This document shows positions 1-7,274 of a stretch of 10,868 bases of DNA, in pieces. The notes below the pieces were generated by a model that saw only the letters and a list, made by a program, of their open reading frames with translations, had not been told where the DNA came from and made no database searches. The translations under genes were made by a program, and so were the position numbers. The stretch's first letter is position 1; each line of letters begins with the position of its first letter. Source of the DNA: CAYGTS01 sp964352905 (GTDB lineage: Bacteria; Pseudomonadota; Gammaproteobacteria; JAHCLG01); the NCBI GenBank assembly GCA_964352905.1, contig CAYGTS010000090.1, positions 1 through 10,868 on the forward strand. The letters run 5' to 3'.

Positions 1-130
1 GTAGCGAGGAACAGCCATATTTGGGCAATCTCACATTAAAAACACTAAAAAATGTACTCATTTATTATGTGTAAAGCGCGTGTTTTAGTGTTTTTAATGT
101 GACCTTGCCTCAAATCTGACCGTTCTTGAG
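1..130. repeat. Long imperfect palindrome with a perfect 20-bp stem, made of two inverted repeat copies
   Basis: Bases 31-50 and 83-102 are exact reverse complements (20 bp) around a 32-base loop. The similarity continues outward imperfectly: the tttgggcaa segment near 20-28 pairs with the ttgcctcaaa segment at 105-114. Beyond that, GTAGCGAGGAAC at 1-12 and the reverse complement of 111-127 (AAGAACGGTCAGATTTG) both resemble the repeat seen at 7241-7267 and 10824-10841. The element therefore looks like two copies of the same repeat in opposite orientation with an A/T-rich hairpin between them, as in a MITE or a REP-type doublet. Its left end probably runs off the window. The loop is too long and there is no T-tract after the stem, so it does not look like a classical terminator. 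No gene is visible in the first 241 bases. Confidence 0.75.
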
Positions 131-212
131 TTATTCAACATCACGCCGGGATTTACTGATCTGCTCATACCATTTAACTGTATATTGACCAGAACGTTCG
201 CATGCTGAATAA
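131..212 (-). repeat. Second palindromic repeat copy, upstream of the AddB-like gene
   Basis: Bases 131-141 (TTATTCAACAT) match the reverse complement of 202-212 (TTATTCAGCAT) at 10 of 11 positions, so the segment has inverted ends. Read on the minus strand, the right part gives TTATTCAGCATGCGAACGTTC, then TGGTCAATATA. These are the same blocks found in the same order at 7228-7274. The 8-bp self-complementary core GAACGTTC is at 192-199. The copy is degenerate, so its exact borders are uncertain. It ends about 30 bases before the start codon at 242 and contains the likely promoter of that gene. Confidence 0.6.
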
Positions 213-213
213 T
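185..213 (+). promoter_or_regulatory. Putative sigma70 promoter of the AddB-like/AddA-like operon
   Basis: TTGACC at 185-190 (5 of 6 to the -35 consensus) is followed after exactly 17 bases by AATAAT at 208-213 (5 of 6 to the -10 consensus). The predicted transcription start near 220 would leave an mRNA leader of about 20 bases before the ATG at 242. The promoter lies wholly inside the repeat copy, with the palindromic core GAACGTTC sitting in the spacer between the two hexamers. This is inferred from hexamers and spacing only. Confidence 0.5.
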
Positions 214-241
214 TGCAAGCCTTATGTTGTACTGAGAGCTT

Positions 242-2914
242 ATGACACACTATTACCAAACACTATTTTCAAACCTTAGCGCCACAACCACATTAGTTAC
301 AGTTAATCGGCGTTTGTCACGCTTTATTGAAGCGCGATATAACGAGTATCAGCAGCAACAAGGTTTAACAAGTTGGCCAAGCTTAGTGTGTTTGCCGCTA
401 GCAACTTGGCTAAATACAACCTGGCAAAATGCATTAGATGCCGGGTTTATTGATGCAACTCGTCTGTTAACCAGTCTGCAAGAATCTGTGCTATGGGAAA
501 CCATCTTGTATCAAAGCGCATTACAAACACCACTGCTACGCATCACAGAAACCGCACAACACATTGCCAATGCTTATCAATTGCTAAAGCAGTGGGATGT
601 TAATCTTAATGAATTTTATGATTTTCAAGTTGATAACCAAGCTCTTACAACTTGGGTAACAGAATTTGAAAACTATATTGCGCAACATAATTTATGCGAT
701 CATAATAAAATGATCGATGATTTAGTCAATGTAAGCAAAAGACAAAAAATAACAAATGATGAGTGTATTTATTTAATTGGTTTTGATCAACTTTCACCCA
801 AATTACAATCCTTATTTGAGCAAATTAAAAATTTTACCGCGGTTAGCGAATTTCAATTTAATGAAAAAGCGATACCTGAAAAGCAACATGTTTATTGTTG
901 CCAAGATCAAACACATGAAATTGCAGCGATGGTTGAATACGCAAGAATTTGCTATAAAAAAAACCAAACCCTTGCTTGTGTAGTACCCGATCTTGCCAAT
1001 TTAAAATATCCTTTGATCCGCAAATTTTGTGAAGCATTCTCACCCACCTTGCTCCTAACGCAACAAGAACCTTTAGCGAATTTAGCGGTTAATATTTCAA
1101 TAGGCCAAGCCTTAAGTGATTATCCAATTATTGATACGGCGTTACACTTGTTAAATCTCCTTAATCATGAGATTAAAATAAATGATATCAGCAATTTATT
1201 ACGCTCACCCTTTATTGGTGGTGGAAAAATTGAATTTACACATCGTGCTAATTTAGATGCTGAATTACGAGCAATGCGCAACTATCATGTTGATCTCGAT
1301 ATTTTGATAAACTACGCGCAGCAAGCTGAACCAAATACGTATCGGTTATTTTGCTACTCCCCTGTGCTCGTTTCACAACTACAGCAACTGCAGGTTATTA
1401 CAAAAAATTTACCGCAAAAACAAACTATCACAACTTGGTGTGTTTTATTTAAAAAAATACTGGAAATTTTTTCTTGGCCGGGTGATGATGAATTAACATT
1501 TCAAGCACAGCAAACGCAAAAACGTTTTTATGAGTTACTGAGTGAGTGTGATCAATTAAATATAATCTTAAATGATATGAGCTTACAGCAAGCGCTAAAC
1601 ACCATTACCAAACTGGCTAAACAAACTATCTTTCAAGCAACCGTTGCCGAGAAACCAATTCAAATTGTTGGGTTGCTTGAAGCAGCTGGTTTACATTTTG
1701 ATCATATCTGGGTCATGGGTATGGATGATGAAAACTGGCCAAGCAAACCAAACCCCAATCCATTTATTCCACATGCCATTCAAAAAAAATATTGTTTGCC
1801 GCATAGTAATGCAGAACGTGAGTTGGCATTTTGCCAAACCATTACTGATCGCTTATTGCACAGCGCTGAAACTGTTATTTTTAGCTATCACAAAAATAAG
1901 GATGACCACGAGCAAGCAGTGTCACCGTTATTAACGCAAATTAGTTTAACGCATTCTCAACTTGGGTTAGCTGAAACCATTGAAGAAGTTATTTTTAGCA
2001 CTCAACAACTAGAATGGCTTAATGATGAGATTGCACCAAAGCTTGCCGCCAATGAAATAATTCATGGTGGCACGCTAATATTAAAAGAACAAGCCGCTTG
2101 CCCTTTTCGCGCCTTTGCTCATATTCGTTGTCACGCGCAAGGCTTAGAAACGCCGCAATTAGGTTTAAATGCCATGGAACGCGGTACAATTATTCATCGC
2201 GCACTAGAAATCATTTGGCGCAAGCTTGGCGACTCTGAACGTTTGCAGCAATTAGCACCTTCACAATTAAATAATATCATTCAGCAAGCAGCACGTGATG
2301 CGTTATTACCCATCATGCAAAAGCATGCTAAAACCTTAAAAACACGTTTTATCAGCTTAGAACTAAATCGCATTGAAAAAATAATAACGCGTTGGTTGCA
2401 CCTTGAAAAAAAACGCCCTGTTTTTAAAGTGATCGCGATTGAAGATCGTAGGCAAGTTAATTTTTCTGGATTAACATTAAATTTAAGCGTTGATCGTATC
2501 GATCAACTAGGCAATGGTTCCTTATTAATCATTGACTATAAAACTGGTAAAACTAATATTCATAACTGGTTTGGCGAGCGTTTAGAAGAACCACAATTAC
2601 CTCTGTATTGCATCACTCATGATCAAGCCATTCAGGGCATTAGCTTTGCCCAAGTACAAGCAAAAGAAATGCATTATGCGGGCATTGTGGCAGAAGGTTA
2701 CATTGCTGATGGTATTAAGACCTTAGCTGAAATAAAACATGCAGCGGGTTTTTATGAATGGGATCAACTCGTTAATCAATGGCAAGAAAACTTAACTCAA
2801 TTAGCGCATAATTTTCAAGCAGGTATCGCCACAGTTGATCCAAATGATGTGAATAAAAATTGTGCCTATTGTGATTTACAGGCTTTTTGCAGAATTAACG
2901 AGGATAGCGCATGA
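242..2914 (+). CDS. AddB-like PD-(D/E)XK nuclease, double-strand break repair (family of TIGR03623 'probable DNA repair protein')
   Basis: Inferred partner of the downstream helicase in an AddAB-type complex that resects broken DNA ends for recombination. The N-terminus (about 15-30) aligns in style with the AddB helicase-like fold, but has TTTLVTVNRRL where a Walker A would be, so no ATPase activity is expected. The segment at 477-500 (GLLEAAGLHFDHIWVMGMDD, then ENWP) is a hallmark of AddB-like proteins. The C-terminal RecB-type nuclease shows GTIIH (H652), D751, IDYKTG (D765, K767) and QLPLY (Q785, Y789). C620 plus C874, C877 and C883 (CxxCx5C) form the expected four-cysteine iron-sulfur clasp around that domain. 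At 890 residues it is much shorter than Bacillus AddB (about 1,170) but normal for this proteobacterial family. The ATG at 242 is the first start after an in-frame TGA at 233-235; the ribosome site (GAGAG, 234-238) is weak and close. The stop overlaps the next start by ATGA. Confidence 0.9.
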   Translation: MTHYYQTLFSNLSATTTLVTVNRRLSRFIEARYNEYQQQQGLTSWPSLVCLPLATWLNTTWQNALDAGFIDATRLLTSLQESVLWETILYQSALQTPLLRITETAQHIANAYQLLKQWDVNLNEFYDFQVDNQALTTWVTEFENYIAQHNLCDHNKMIDDLVNVSKRQKITNDECIYLIGFDQLSPKLQSLFEQIKNFTAVSEFQFNEKAIPEKQHVYCCQDQTHEIAAMVEYARICYKKNQTLACVVPDLANLKYPLIRKFCEAFSPTLLLTQQEPLANLAVNISIGQALSDYPIIDTALHLLNLLNHEIKINDISNLLRSPFIGGGKIEFTHRANLDAELRAMRNYHVDLDILINYAQQAEPNTYRLFCYSPVLVSQLQQLQVITKNLPQKQTITTWCVLFKKILEIFSWPGDDELTFQAQQTQKRFYELLSECDQLNIILNDMSLQQALNTITKLAKQTIFQATVAEKPIQIVGLLEAAGLHFDHIWVMGMDDENWPSKPNPNPFIPHAIQKKYCLPHSNAERELAFCQTITDRLLHSAETVIFSYHKNKDDHEQAVSPLLTQISLTHSQLGLAETIEEVIFSTQQLEWLNDEIAPKLAANEIIHGGTLILKEQAACPFRAFAHIRCHAQGLETPQLGLNAMERGTIIHRALEIIWRKLGDSERLQQLAPSQLNNIIQQAARDALLPIMQKHAKTLKTRFISLELNRIEKIITRWLHLEKKRPVFKVIAIEDRRQVNFSGLTLNLSVDRIDQLGNGSLLIIDYKTGKTNIHNWFGERLEEPQLPLYCITHDQAIQGISFAQVQAKEMHYAGIVAEGYIADGIKTLAEIKHAAGFYEWDQLVNQWQENLTQLAHNFQAGIATVDPNDVNKNCAYCDLQAFCRINEDSA

Positions 2915-5900
2915 GTATTGCTGATCAACAACAACGTTTACAAGCGCTCGATCCGCAACAATCGTTTATTGTCACTGCACCGGCAGGTTCAGGTAAAACT
3001 GAACTCCTTGCGCAACGCTTTTTAGTGTTATTAAATCAAGTAAATCATCCCGAAGAAGTTATTGCGATTACTTTTACACGCAAAGCCGCCAGTGAAATGC
3101 GCACCCGAATTATTAATGCACTGAAAAGTGCTTTGCAAGCCGCACCCACAGCCGAACATGCACAATTAACATGGCAAAAAGCACAAGCCGTATTGGCGCG
3201 CGATGAAAAATTAAAGTGGCAGCTATTATTAAACCCAAATCGCTTGCGCATTGTAACCATTGATTCATTGTGTGCCAGCATTGTAAAACAAATGCCAATT
3301 TTGGCAAATTTTGGCAGCATGCCTTGTATCAGCGATAATCCTATTGAACTTTACCGTAATGCTGCGCACAACATTTTAATGCAATTAGAAAATCAGACAG
3401 CATACAGTGGCGCAATTGAGGTATTACTATCACATTTAGATAATAACTATAACGTTGCCATTGACTTATTAGTATCAATGTTAGCAAAACGTGAGCAATG
3501 GCTGCCGCATTTAATCAATGTTGATAAATCTAAATTAGAAGCCGGTTTTCAATATTTAATTTCACAACATTTGCAAGCTAGCTTAAATGCTTTTTTACCG
3601 GCTGATTTCAATCAATTAATCATATTAGCGAAAACAGCAGCTGATCTTGTGACAGATGATTCACCTTTAGCACTATTACGGGAATTGCAACACACCACCT
3701 TAACAGCTAATTTTAAAAGTTTAGCCTTATGGCAAGCATTGGCTCATTTAGTCTTAACCAAAGATAATCAATGGCGCAAAACTGTCACAAAAAATGAAGG
3801 CTTTCCCGCAAGTAAAGATTTGCAAATTCATAAGCAAAGTATGTTGGAATTATTGCAAGCGTTGCGTGAACATCCTAATTTATTACATTTATTAACAACA
3901 GTAAAAACCTTGCCACCACCCTATTATTCTGATCAACAATGGCAAATTATCAATGCACTGATCACATTATTACCAATTGTTAGCGCTGCCTTATTTGTTG
4001 AGTTTCAACAACACAGCCGCGTTGATTTTATTGAAATTTCAACTAAAGCGATCCATGCTTTAGGCCAGCCACATGATCCCAGCGATCTGGCCTTAGCATT
4101 AGATTATCGTATGAAACATATTTTAGTCGATGAATTTCAAGACACCTCCTACAATCAATTTCGTTTATTAGAACATTTAACGGCGGGTTGGCAACAAGGT
4201 GATGCTAGAACGCTATTTTTAGTTGGTGATCCTATGCAATCAATTTATCGCTTTCGCCAAGCTGAAGTAGGTTTGTTTTTGCGCGCAAAGCAACACGGCA
4301 TTAATCATATTAAATTAAAACCCTTAGCATTATCGGTTAATTTTCGATCTCAGCGTCACATTGTGGATTGGGTTAACACACAATTTAAAGCGATATTTCC
4401 TGCACAGGATAATATTATTAATGGTGCAGTTAAACATTCTACAGCACTTGCTGCTAGCCTAGAGAATCATCCTGATCAGATCCAATTGAAAGCCTTTTTT
4501 AATACGACTGATAATCTAATTGCTGAACAAATTATTGCAGTAATTCAGGAATTAAAACAACAATATCCTTATGATAAAACTGCCATTTTAGTACGCGCGC
4601 GTAGTCATATTAGTTTACTATTACCCTTGTTAAAGCAGCACGGTATTTCTTATCGTGCAGTAGAAATTGAAGACTTGTCCTCACGCCAAATTATTGAAGA
4701 TTTAACCGCCTTGACTAAAGCGTTATTACACCCTGCCCATCGCATTGCCTGGTTAGCCATTTTACGCGCACCCTGGCTTGGTTTAAGCTTAGCTGATATT
4801 CACACCATTGCGAGCATTGATCCTTATTTAACAATTTGGGATAAGCTTTGTCGCTTTAATGAGATTGTTAATTTGAGTAAGGACGGTAAAAATCGTTTAA
4901 AAAATTTTACAGCCATTGTTGGCCATTTTTTGCAAAACCGCCGCCAATATTTATTAACTGATAGTATTCGTGCTGTTTGGTTAAGCTTAGGTGGGCCTGC
5001 TTGCTGTCAGAGTAAAACAGATTTGGCCGATGCGAAACGTTTTTTTGAATTATTGGCCGAATTAGAACAAGCTGGTGATATTAGTGATTTTGAACAATTA
5101 GATTTAAAGATTGCATCCTTATTTGCTTCGCCCAATGTTTTAGCGGATGATACCCTACAAATCATGACTATTCACAAAGCGAAAGGCTTAGAATTTGATC
5201 ACGTCATTTTACCGGCCCTCGATCGCAAAGCTCCCAACGCATCGGCACAATTATTATTGTGGCAAGAATCACCCAGAGGCAATGAAGAAATCGATGATTT
5301 ATTGCTCGCACCGATTAAATCCAGTGAAGATGAAATCGATCCTTTTTATCGTTTTTTAGATAATCAAGAAAAATTAAAATTATATTATGAAACTGCAAGG
5401 TTATTATACGTTGCCGTAACTCGGGCTAAAAAATCGCTATTCCTATTTGCCCATTTTAAAGCAACTGATAAAGGCATTAGTAAACCCACTCAAACTAGTT
5501 TAATGCATTTATTATGGGATAATCTGCAAAATGAAGTGACTCAACAATACCAACAGCATCAACAGTTTCCTTTGTTGCAAATCAACGAACTGGAATTTCG
5601 CGGCAATTTACGCCGTTTAAGTGCAAACTGGCAATTGCCAATTGTGAAAAATCACGATTCATTATGGCAAGATCAATTCATCACGCTTGAAAAAGTTGAA
5701 AATAATGTGCTCAATGATTCTGCCAGTTCACGTTTGATCGGTATCTTTATTCATCGCTTACTTTATCAAATCGCAGAAGGTAAGATTAACCTACTTGATC
5801 ATGCGCATTTAACAACACATTGGCATGTGAGTTTATTGAATCTAGGCTTACCTGAGAATGAAATTGATAAAGCAATTCTACATATTCAACACTGCCTACA

Positions 5901-6234
5901 ACAAGGCTTAAAAAATAAAGTGTTGCAATGGATTTTAAGTAAAGAACATCTTACAGCTAAAAATGAATACCCTCTCAGTTTTGTACAAAATGGGCGTGTG
6001 CAACATTATATTGTTGATCGCACTTTTGTCGATTGCAATAATATTCGCTGGATAATAGATTATAAAACTGCCGTACCCAAACCTAATCAACACTTAGATA
6101 ACTTTTTAAAGCAACAAGCGCAGTTTTATCAACCGCAATTATTGCAATACGCAAAAGTCTTAAAGCAGATCGATGGCAGATCGGTAAAAATGGGGTTATA
6201 CTTTGCAATGATTGGTGAGTGGGTTGAATTGTAG
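2911..6234 (+). CDS. AddA-like UvrD/Rep-family helicase with C-terminal nuclease (exonuclease V beta-type subunit)
   Basis: Superfamily 1A helicase-nuclease, the motor of the inferred AddAB-like end-resection complex. All helicase motifs are visible in order: Walker A APAGSGKT (23-30), Ia ITFTRKAASEM (53-63), Ic TIDSLC (116-121), Walker B ILVDEFQDTS (404-413), III LVGDPMQSIYRFRQAE (437-452), IV SVNFRS (475-480), V IMTIHKAKGLEFDHV (751-765) and VI LLYVAVTRAK (831-840). The C-terminal PD-(D/E)XK nuclease also looks intact: GIFIHR (H948), VDR (D1036), IDYKT (D1050, K1052) and QLLQY (Q1076, Y1080). At 1107 residues it fits proteobacterial AddA-like proteins. The start is well supported: GAGGA at 2900-2904 lies 6 bases before the ATG, and the ATGA overlap with the preceding gene implies translational coupling and a fixed subunit ratio. 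RecB is the main alternative name, but the AddB-like neighbour and lack of recC/recD favour AddA. Confidence 0.93.
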   Translation: MSIADQQQRLQALDPQQSFIVTAPAGSGKTELLAQRFLVLLNQVNHPEEVIAITFTRKAASEMRTRIINALKSALQAAPTAEHAQLTWQKAQAVLARDEKLKWQLLLNPNRLRIVTIDSLCASIVKQMPILANFGSMPCISDNPIELYRNAAHNILMQLENQTAYSGAIEVLLSHLDNNYNVAIDLLVSMLAKREQWLPHLINVDKSKLEAGFQYLISQHLQASLNAFLPADFNQLIILAKTAADLVTDDSPLALLRELQHTTLTANFKSLALWQALAHLVLTKDNQWRKTVTKNEGFPASKDLQIHKQSMLELLQALREHPNLLHLLTTVKTLPPPYYSDQQWQIINALITLLPIVSAALFVEFQQHSRVDFIEISTKAIHALGQPHDPSDLALALDYRMKHILVDEFQDTSYNQFRLLEHLTAGWQQGDARTLFLVGDPMQSIYRFRQAEVGLFLRAKQHGINHIKLKPLALSVNFRSQRHIVDWVNTQFKAIFPAQDNIINGAVKHSTALAASLENHPDQIQLKAFFNTTDNLIAEQIIAVIQELKQQYPYDKTAILVRARSHISLLLPLLKQHGISYRAVEIEDLSSRQIIEDLTALTKALLHPAHRIAWLAILRAPWLGLSLADIHTIASIDPYLTIWDKLCRFNEIVNLSKDGKNRLKNFTAIVGHFLQNRRQYLLTDSIRAVWLSLGGPACCQSKTDLADAKRFFELLAELEQAGDISDFEQLDLKIASLFASPNVLADDTLQIMTIHKAKGLEFDHVILPALDRKAPNASAQLLLWQESPRGNEEIDDLLLAPIKSSEDEIDPFYRFLDNQEKLKLYYETARLLYVAVTRAKKSLFLFAHFKATDKGISKPTQTSLMHLLWDNLQNEVTQQYQQHQQFPLLQINELEFRGNLRRLSANWQLPIVKNHDSLWQDQFITLEKVENNVLNDSASSRLIGIFIHRLLYQIAEGKINLLDHAHLTTHWHVSLLNLGLPENEIDKAILHIQHCLQQGLKNKVLQWILSKEHLTAKNEYPLSFVQNGRVQHYIVDRTFVDCNNIRWIIDYKTAVPKPNQHLDNFLKQQAQFYQPQLLQYAKVLKQIDGRSVKMGLYFAMIGEWVEL

Positions 6235-6241
6235 ATTAGAG

Positions 6242-6327
6242 GTAACTATTCACCAGGTAGATGGGAACGCCCTGATCCCCGCTTATCAAGAGGACTGGCG
6301 TTTGGGCTCTGCTACGGAGTGAGTTAC
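6242..6327. repeat. 86-bp imperfect palindromic element filling the spacer before the 5'-nucleotidase gene
   Basis: The left arm begins GTAACTATTCACCAGGTAG. The reverse complement of the right end begins GTAACTCACTCCGTAGCAG, so the element has related inverted termini. An inner stem forms between GAACGCC (6265-6271) and GGCGTTT (6297-6303), complementary except for one G-T pair. The right end, 6309-6324 (CTGCTACGGAGTGAGT), is the exact reverse complement of 7234-7249 on the far side of the next gene. The element starts 7 bases after the stop codon at 6234 and ends 4 bases before the ATG at 6332. If transcribed from the upstream operon it should fold, and might act as a processing or attenuation structure. 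There is no T-tract to support a terminator. Confidence 0.7.
6316..6319 (+). promoter_or_regulatory. Likely ribosome binding site of the 5'-nucleotidase, inside the repeat
   Basis: GGAG at 6316-6319 is the only purine-rich match to the anti-Shine-Dalgarno sequence ahead of the ATG at 6332. The 12-base spacing is longer than usual. It lies in the right arm of the palindromic element, so the repeat appears to provide the site and could hide it when folded. Confidence 0.4.
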
Positions 6328-6331
6328 AACT

Positions 6332-7231
6332 ATGACAGTTGATTTCAACGATAAATTAGTCGTCGCAATTTCATCACGTACCTTATTTGATCTTGAAAAA
6401 AGCAATCAAGTTTGGGAAGAGCAAGGTGAAATTGAATATGCGAAATACCAAATTGCGAATGAAGATAACATCCTGGAACCCGGGCCTGCCTTTCCTATTG
6501 TAAAAAAACTATTAAGCTTAAAACAAGCTGATACAGATCAACCCTTGGTTGAAGTCATTTTATTATCGCGTAACAGTGCCGATACCGGATTGCGCGTTTT
6601 TAAAAGCATTCAACAACATCAGTTAAGCATTACACGTGCTGCTTTTACCCGTGGTAAAACCCCCTATCGCTACGTTAAAGCTTTTGGGGCACATTTATTT
6701 TTATCAGCCAATTATGAAGATGTTGGTCATGCACTAAAAAATCAAATTGCGGCTGCAACGATTGTTTCAGCCACACCACTTAATGCCAATTCTAAACAAT
6801 TACGCATTGCTTTTGATGGTGATGCCGTTATTTTTTCGGATGAATCAGAACGCATTTTTCAAGAAAAAGGATTAGCGAGTTTTCAACAAAATGAGTTAGA
6901 ATCTGCACAAAAACCACTTGGTGATGGCCCATTCAAAGGCTTTTTAGAAGCTCTGCATCGCTTACAACAAACATTTTCACCCGAAAATTGTCCTATCCGT
7001 ACAGCCTTAATTACCGCAAGAAATGCCCCTGCGCATGAACGTGCGATCCGCACTTTGCGCGAATGGAATATTCGTACCGATGAAGCACTTTTTTTAGGAG
7101 GGTTAGATAAAACCGAATTTGTTAAATCGTTTGGTGCCGATATCTTTTTTGATGATCAAACCTTGCATTGCCAGAGAACCAGCACACATGTTACAACTGC
7201 GCATGTGCCGCATGGGGTTGTTAATACGTAA
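6332..7231 (+). CDS. Cytosolic 5'-nucleotidase (PF06189 / cN-I-like family)
   Basis: Predicted to hydrolyse nucleoside 5'-monophosphates to nucleosides and phosphate in the cytoplasm, so affecting nucleotide pools and salvage. The family is clear from the N-terminal LVVAISSRTLFDLE (9-22), NEDNILEPGPAF (43-54) and LLSRNSADTGLRVF (77-90). The HAD-type catalytic motifs are present: FDGDAVIFSDESE (161-173) with nucleophile D162 and D164, ITARNAP (227-233) with T228, the motif III lysine in GGLDKTEF (K260), and IFFDDQ (271-276) with D274 and D275. At 299 residues it is typical in length and has no signal peptide or membrane segment. It lies 97 bases after the AddA-like gene, with a palindromic repeat between, so co-transcription is possible but uncertain. 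Its TAA stop (7229-7231) is the start of the following repeat copy. Which nucleotide it prefers cannot be read from the sequence. Confidence 0.92.
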   Translation: MTVDFNDKLVVAISSRTLFDLEKSNQVWEEQGEIEYAKYQIANEDNILEPGPAFPIVKKLLSLKQADTDQPLVEVILLSRNSADTGLRVFKSIQQHQLSITRAAFTRGKTPYRYVKAFGAHLFLSANYEDVGHALKNQIAAATIVSATPLNANSKQLRIAFDGDAVIFSDESERIFQEKGLASFQQNELESAQKPLGDGPFKGFLEALHRLQQTFSPENCPIRTALITARNAPAHERAIRTLREWNIRTDEALFLGGLDKTEFVKSFGADIFFDDQTLHCQRTSTHVTTAHVPHGVVNT

Positions 7232-7274
7232 CTACTCACTCCGTAGCAGGGAACGTTCAGAGTTGGTCAATATA
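7228..7274 (+). repeat. Repeat copy in the convergent gap between the 5'-nucleotidase and acylase genes
   Basis: This is the most complete copy in the window. It holds GTAACT, then ACTCACTCCGTAGCAG (7234-7249), the palindromic core GAACGTTC (7251-7258), AGAGTTGGT, and GGTCAATATA (7265-7274). The 16 bases at 7234-7249 are the exact reverse complement of 6309-6324. GAACGTTCAGAGTTGGT matches 10826-10842 at 16 of 17 positions. GGTCAATATA recurs as the reverse complement of 181-190. The copy overlaps both neighbouring genes: its first bases include the TAA of the 5'-nucleotidase, and its last bases encode the final residues and the TGA of the acylase. No T-rich terminator hairpin is seen here for either gene. 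Confidence 0.75.

Noticed and set aside
31..102. Intrinsic terminator at the perfect inverted repeat
   Set aside because: The stem is A/T-rich, the loop is 32 bases, and no T-tract follows on either strand.
192..199. GAACGTTC in the repair-operon promoter as an SOS (LexA) operator
   Set aside because: It is shorter than the Gram-positive type LexA box and does not match the gammaproteobacterial CTGT-N8-ACAG. The same core is present in other repeat copies (7251-7258, 10826-10833) not tied to repair genes, so it is better explained as part of the repeat.
1..241. CRISPR array from the repeated blocks in the leader
   Set aside because: The copies alternate in orientation, vary in spacing and diverge in sequence; there are no regular repeat-spacer units and no cas genes.
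3045..3320. Overlapping minus-strand reading frames within the AddA-like gene (also 858-1043, and plus-strand 777-983, 1644-1934, 8684-9146)
   Set aside because: All lie within strongly supported genes, show no family motifs and have low-quality composition; they are out-of-frame shadows.
2911..6234. Calling the pair RecB/RecC
   Set aside because: The partner has its own nuclease domain and the four-cysteine clasp typical of AddB, which RecC lacks, and no recD is present.
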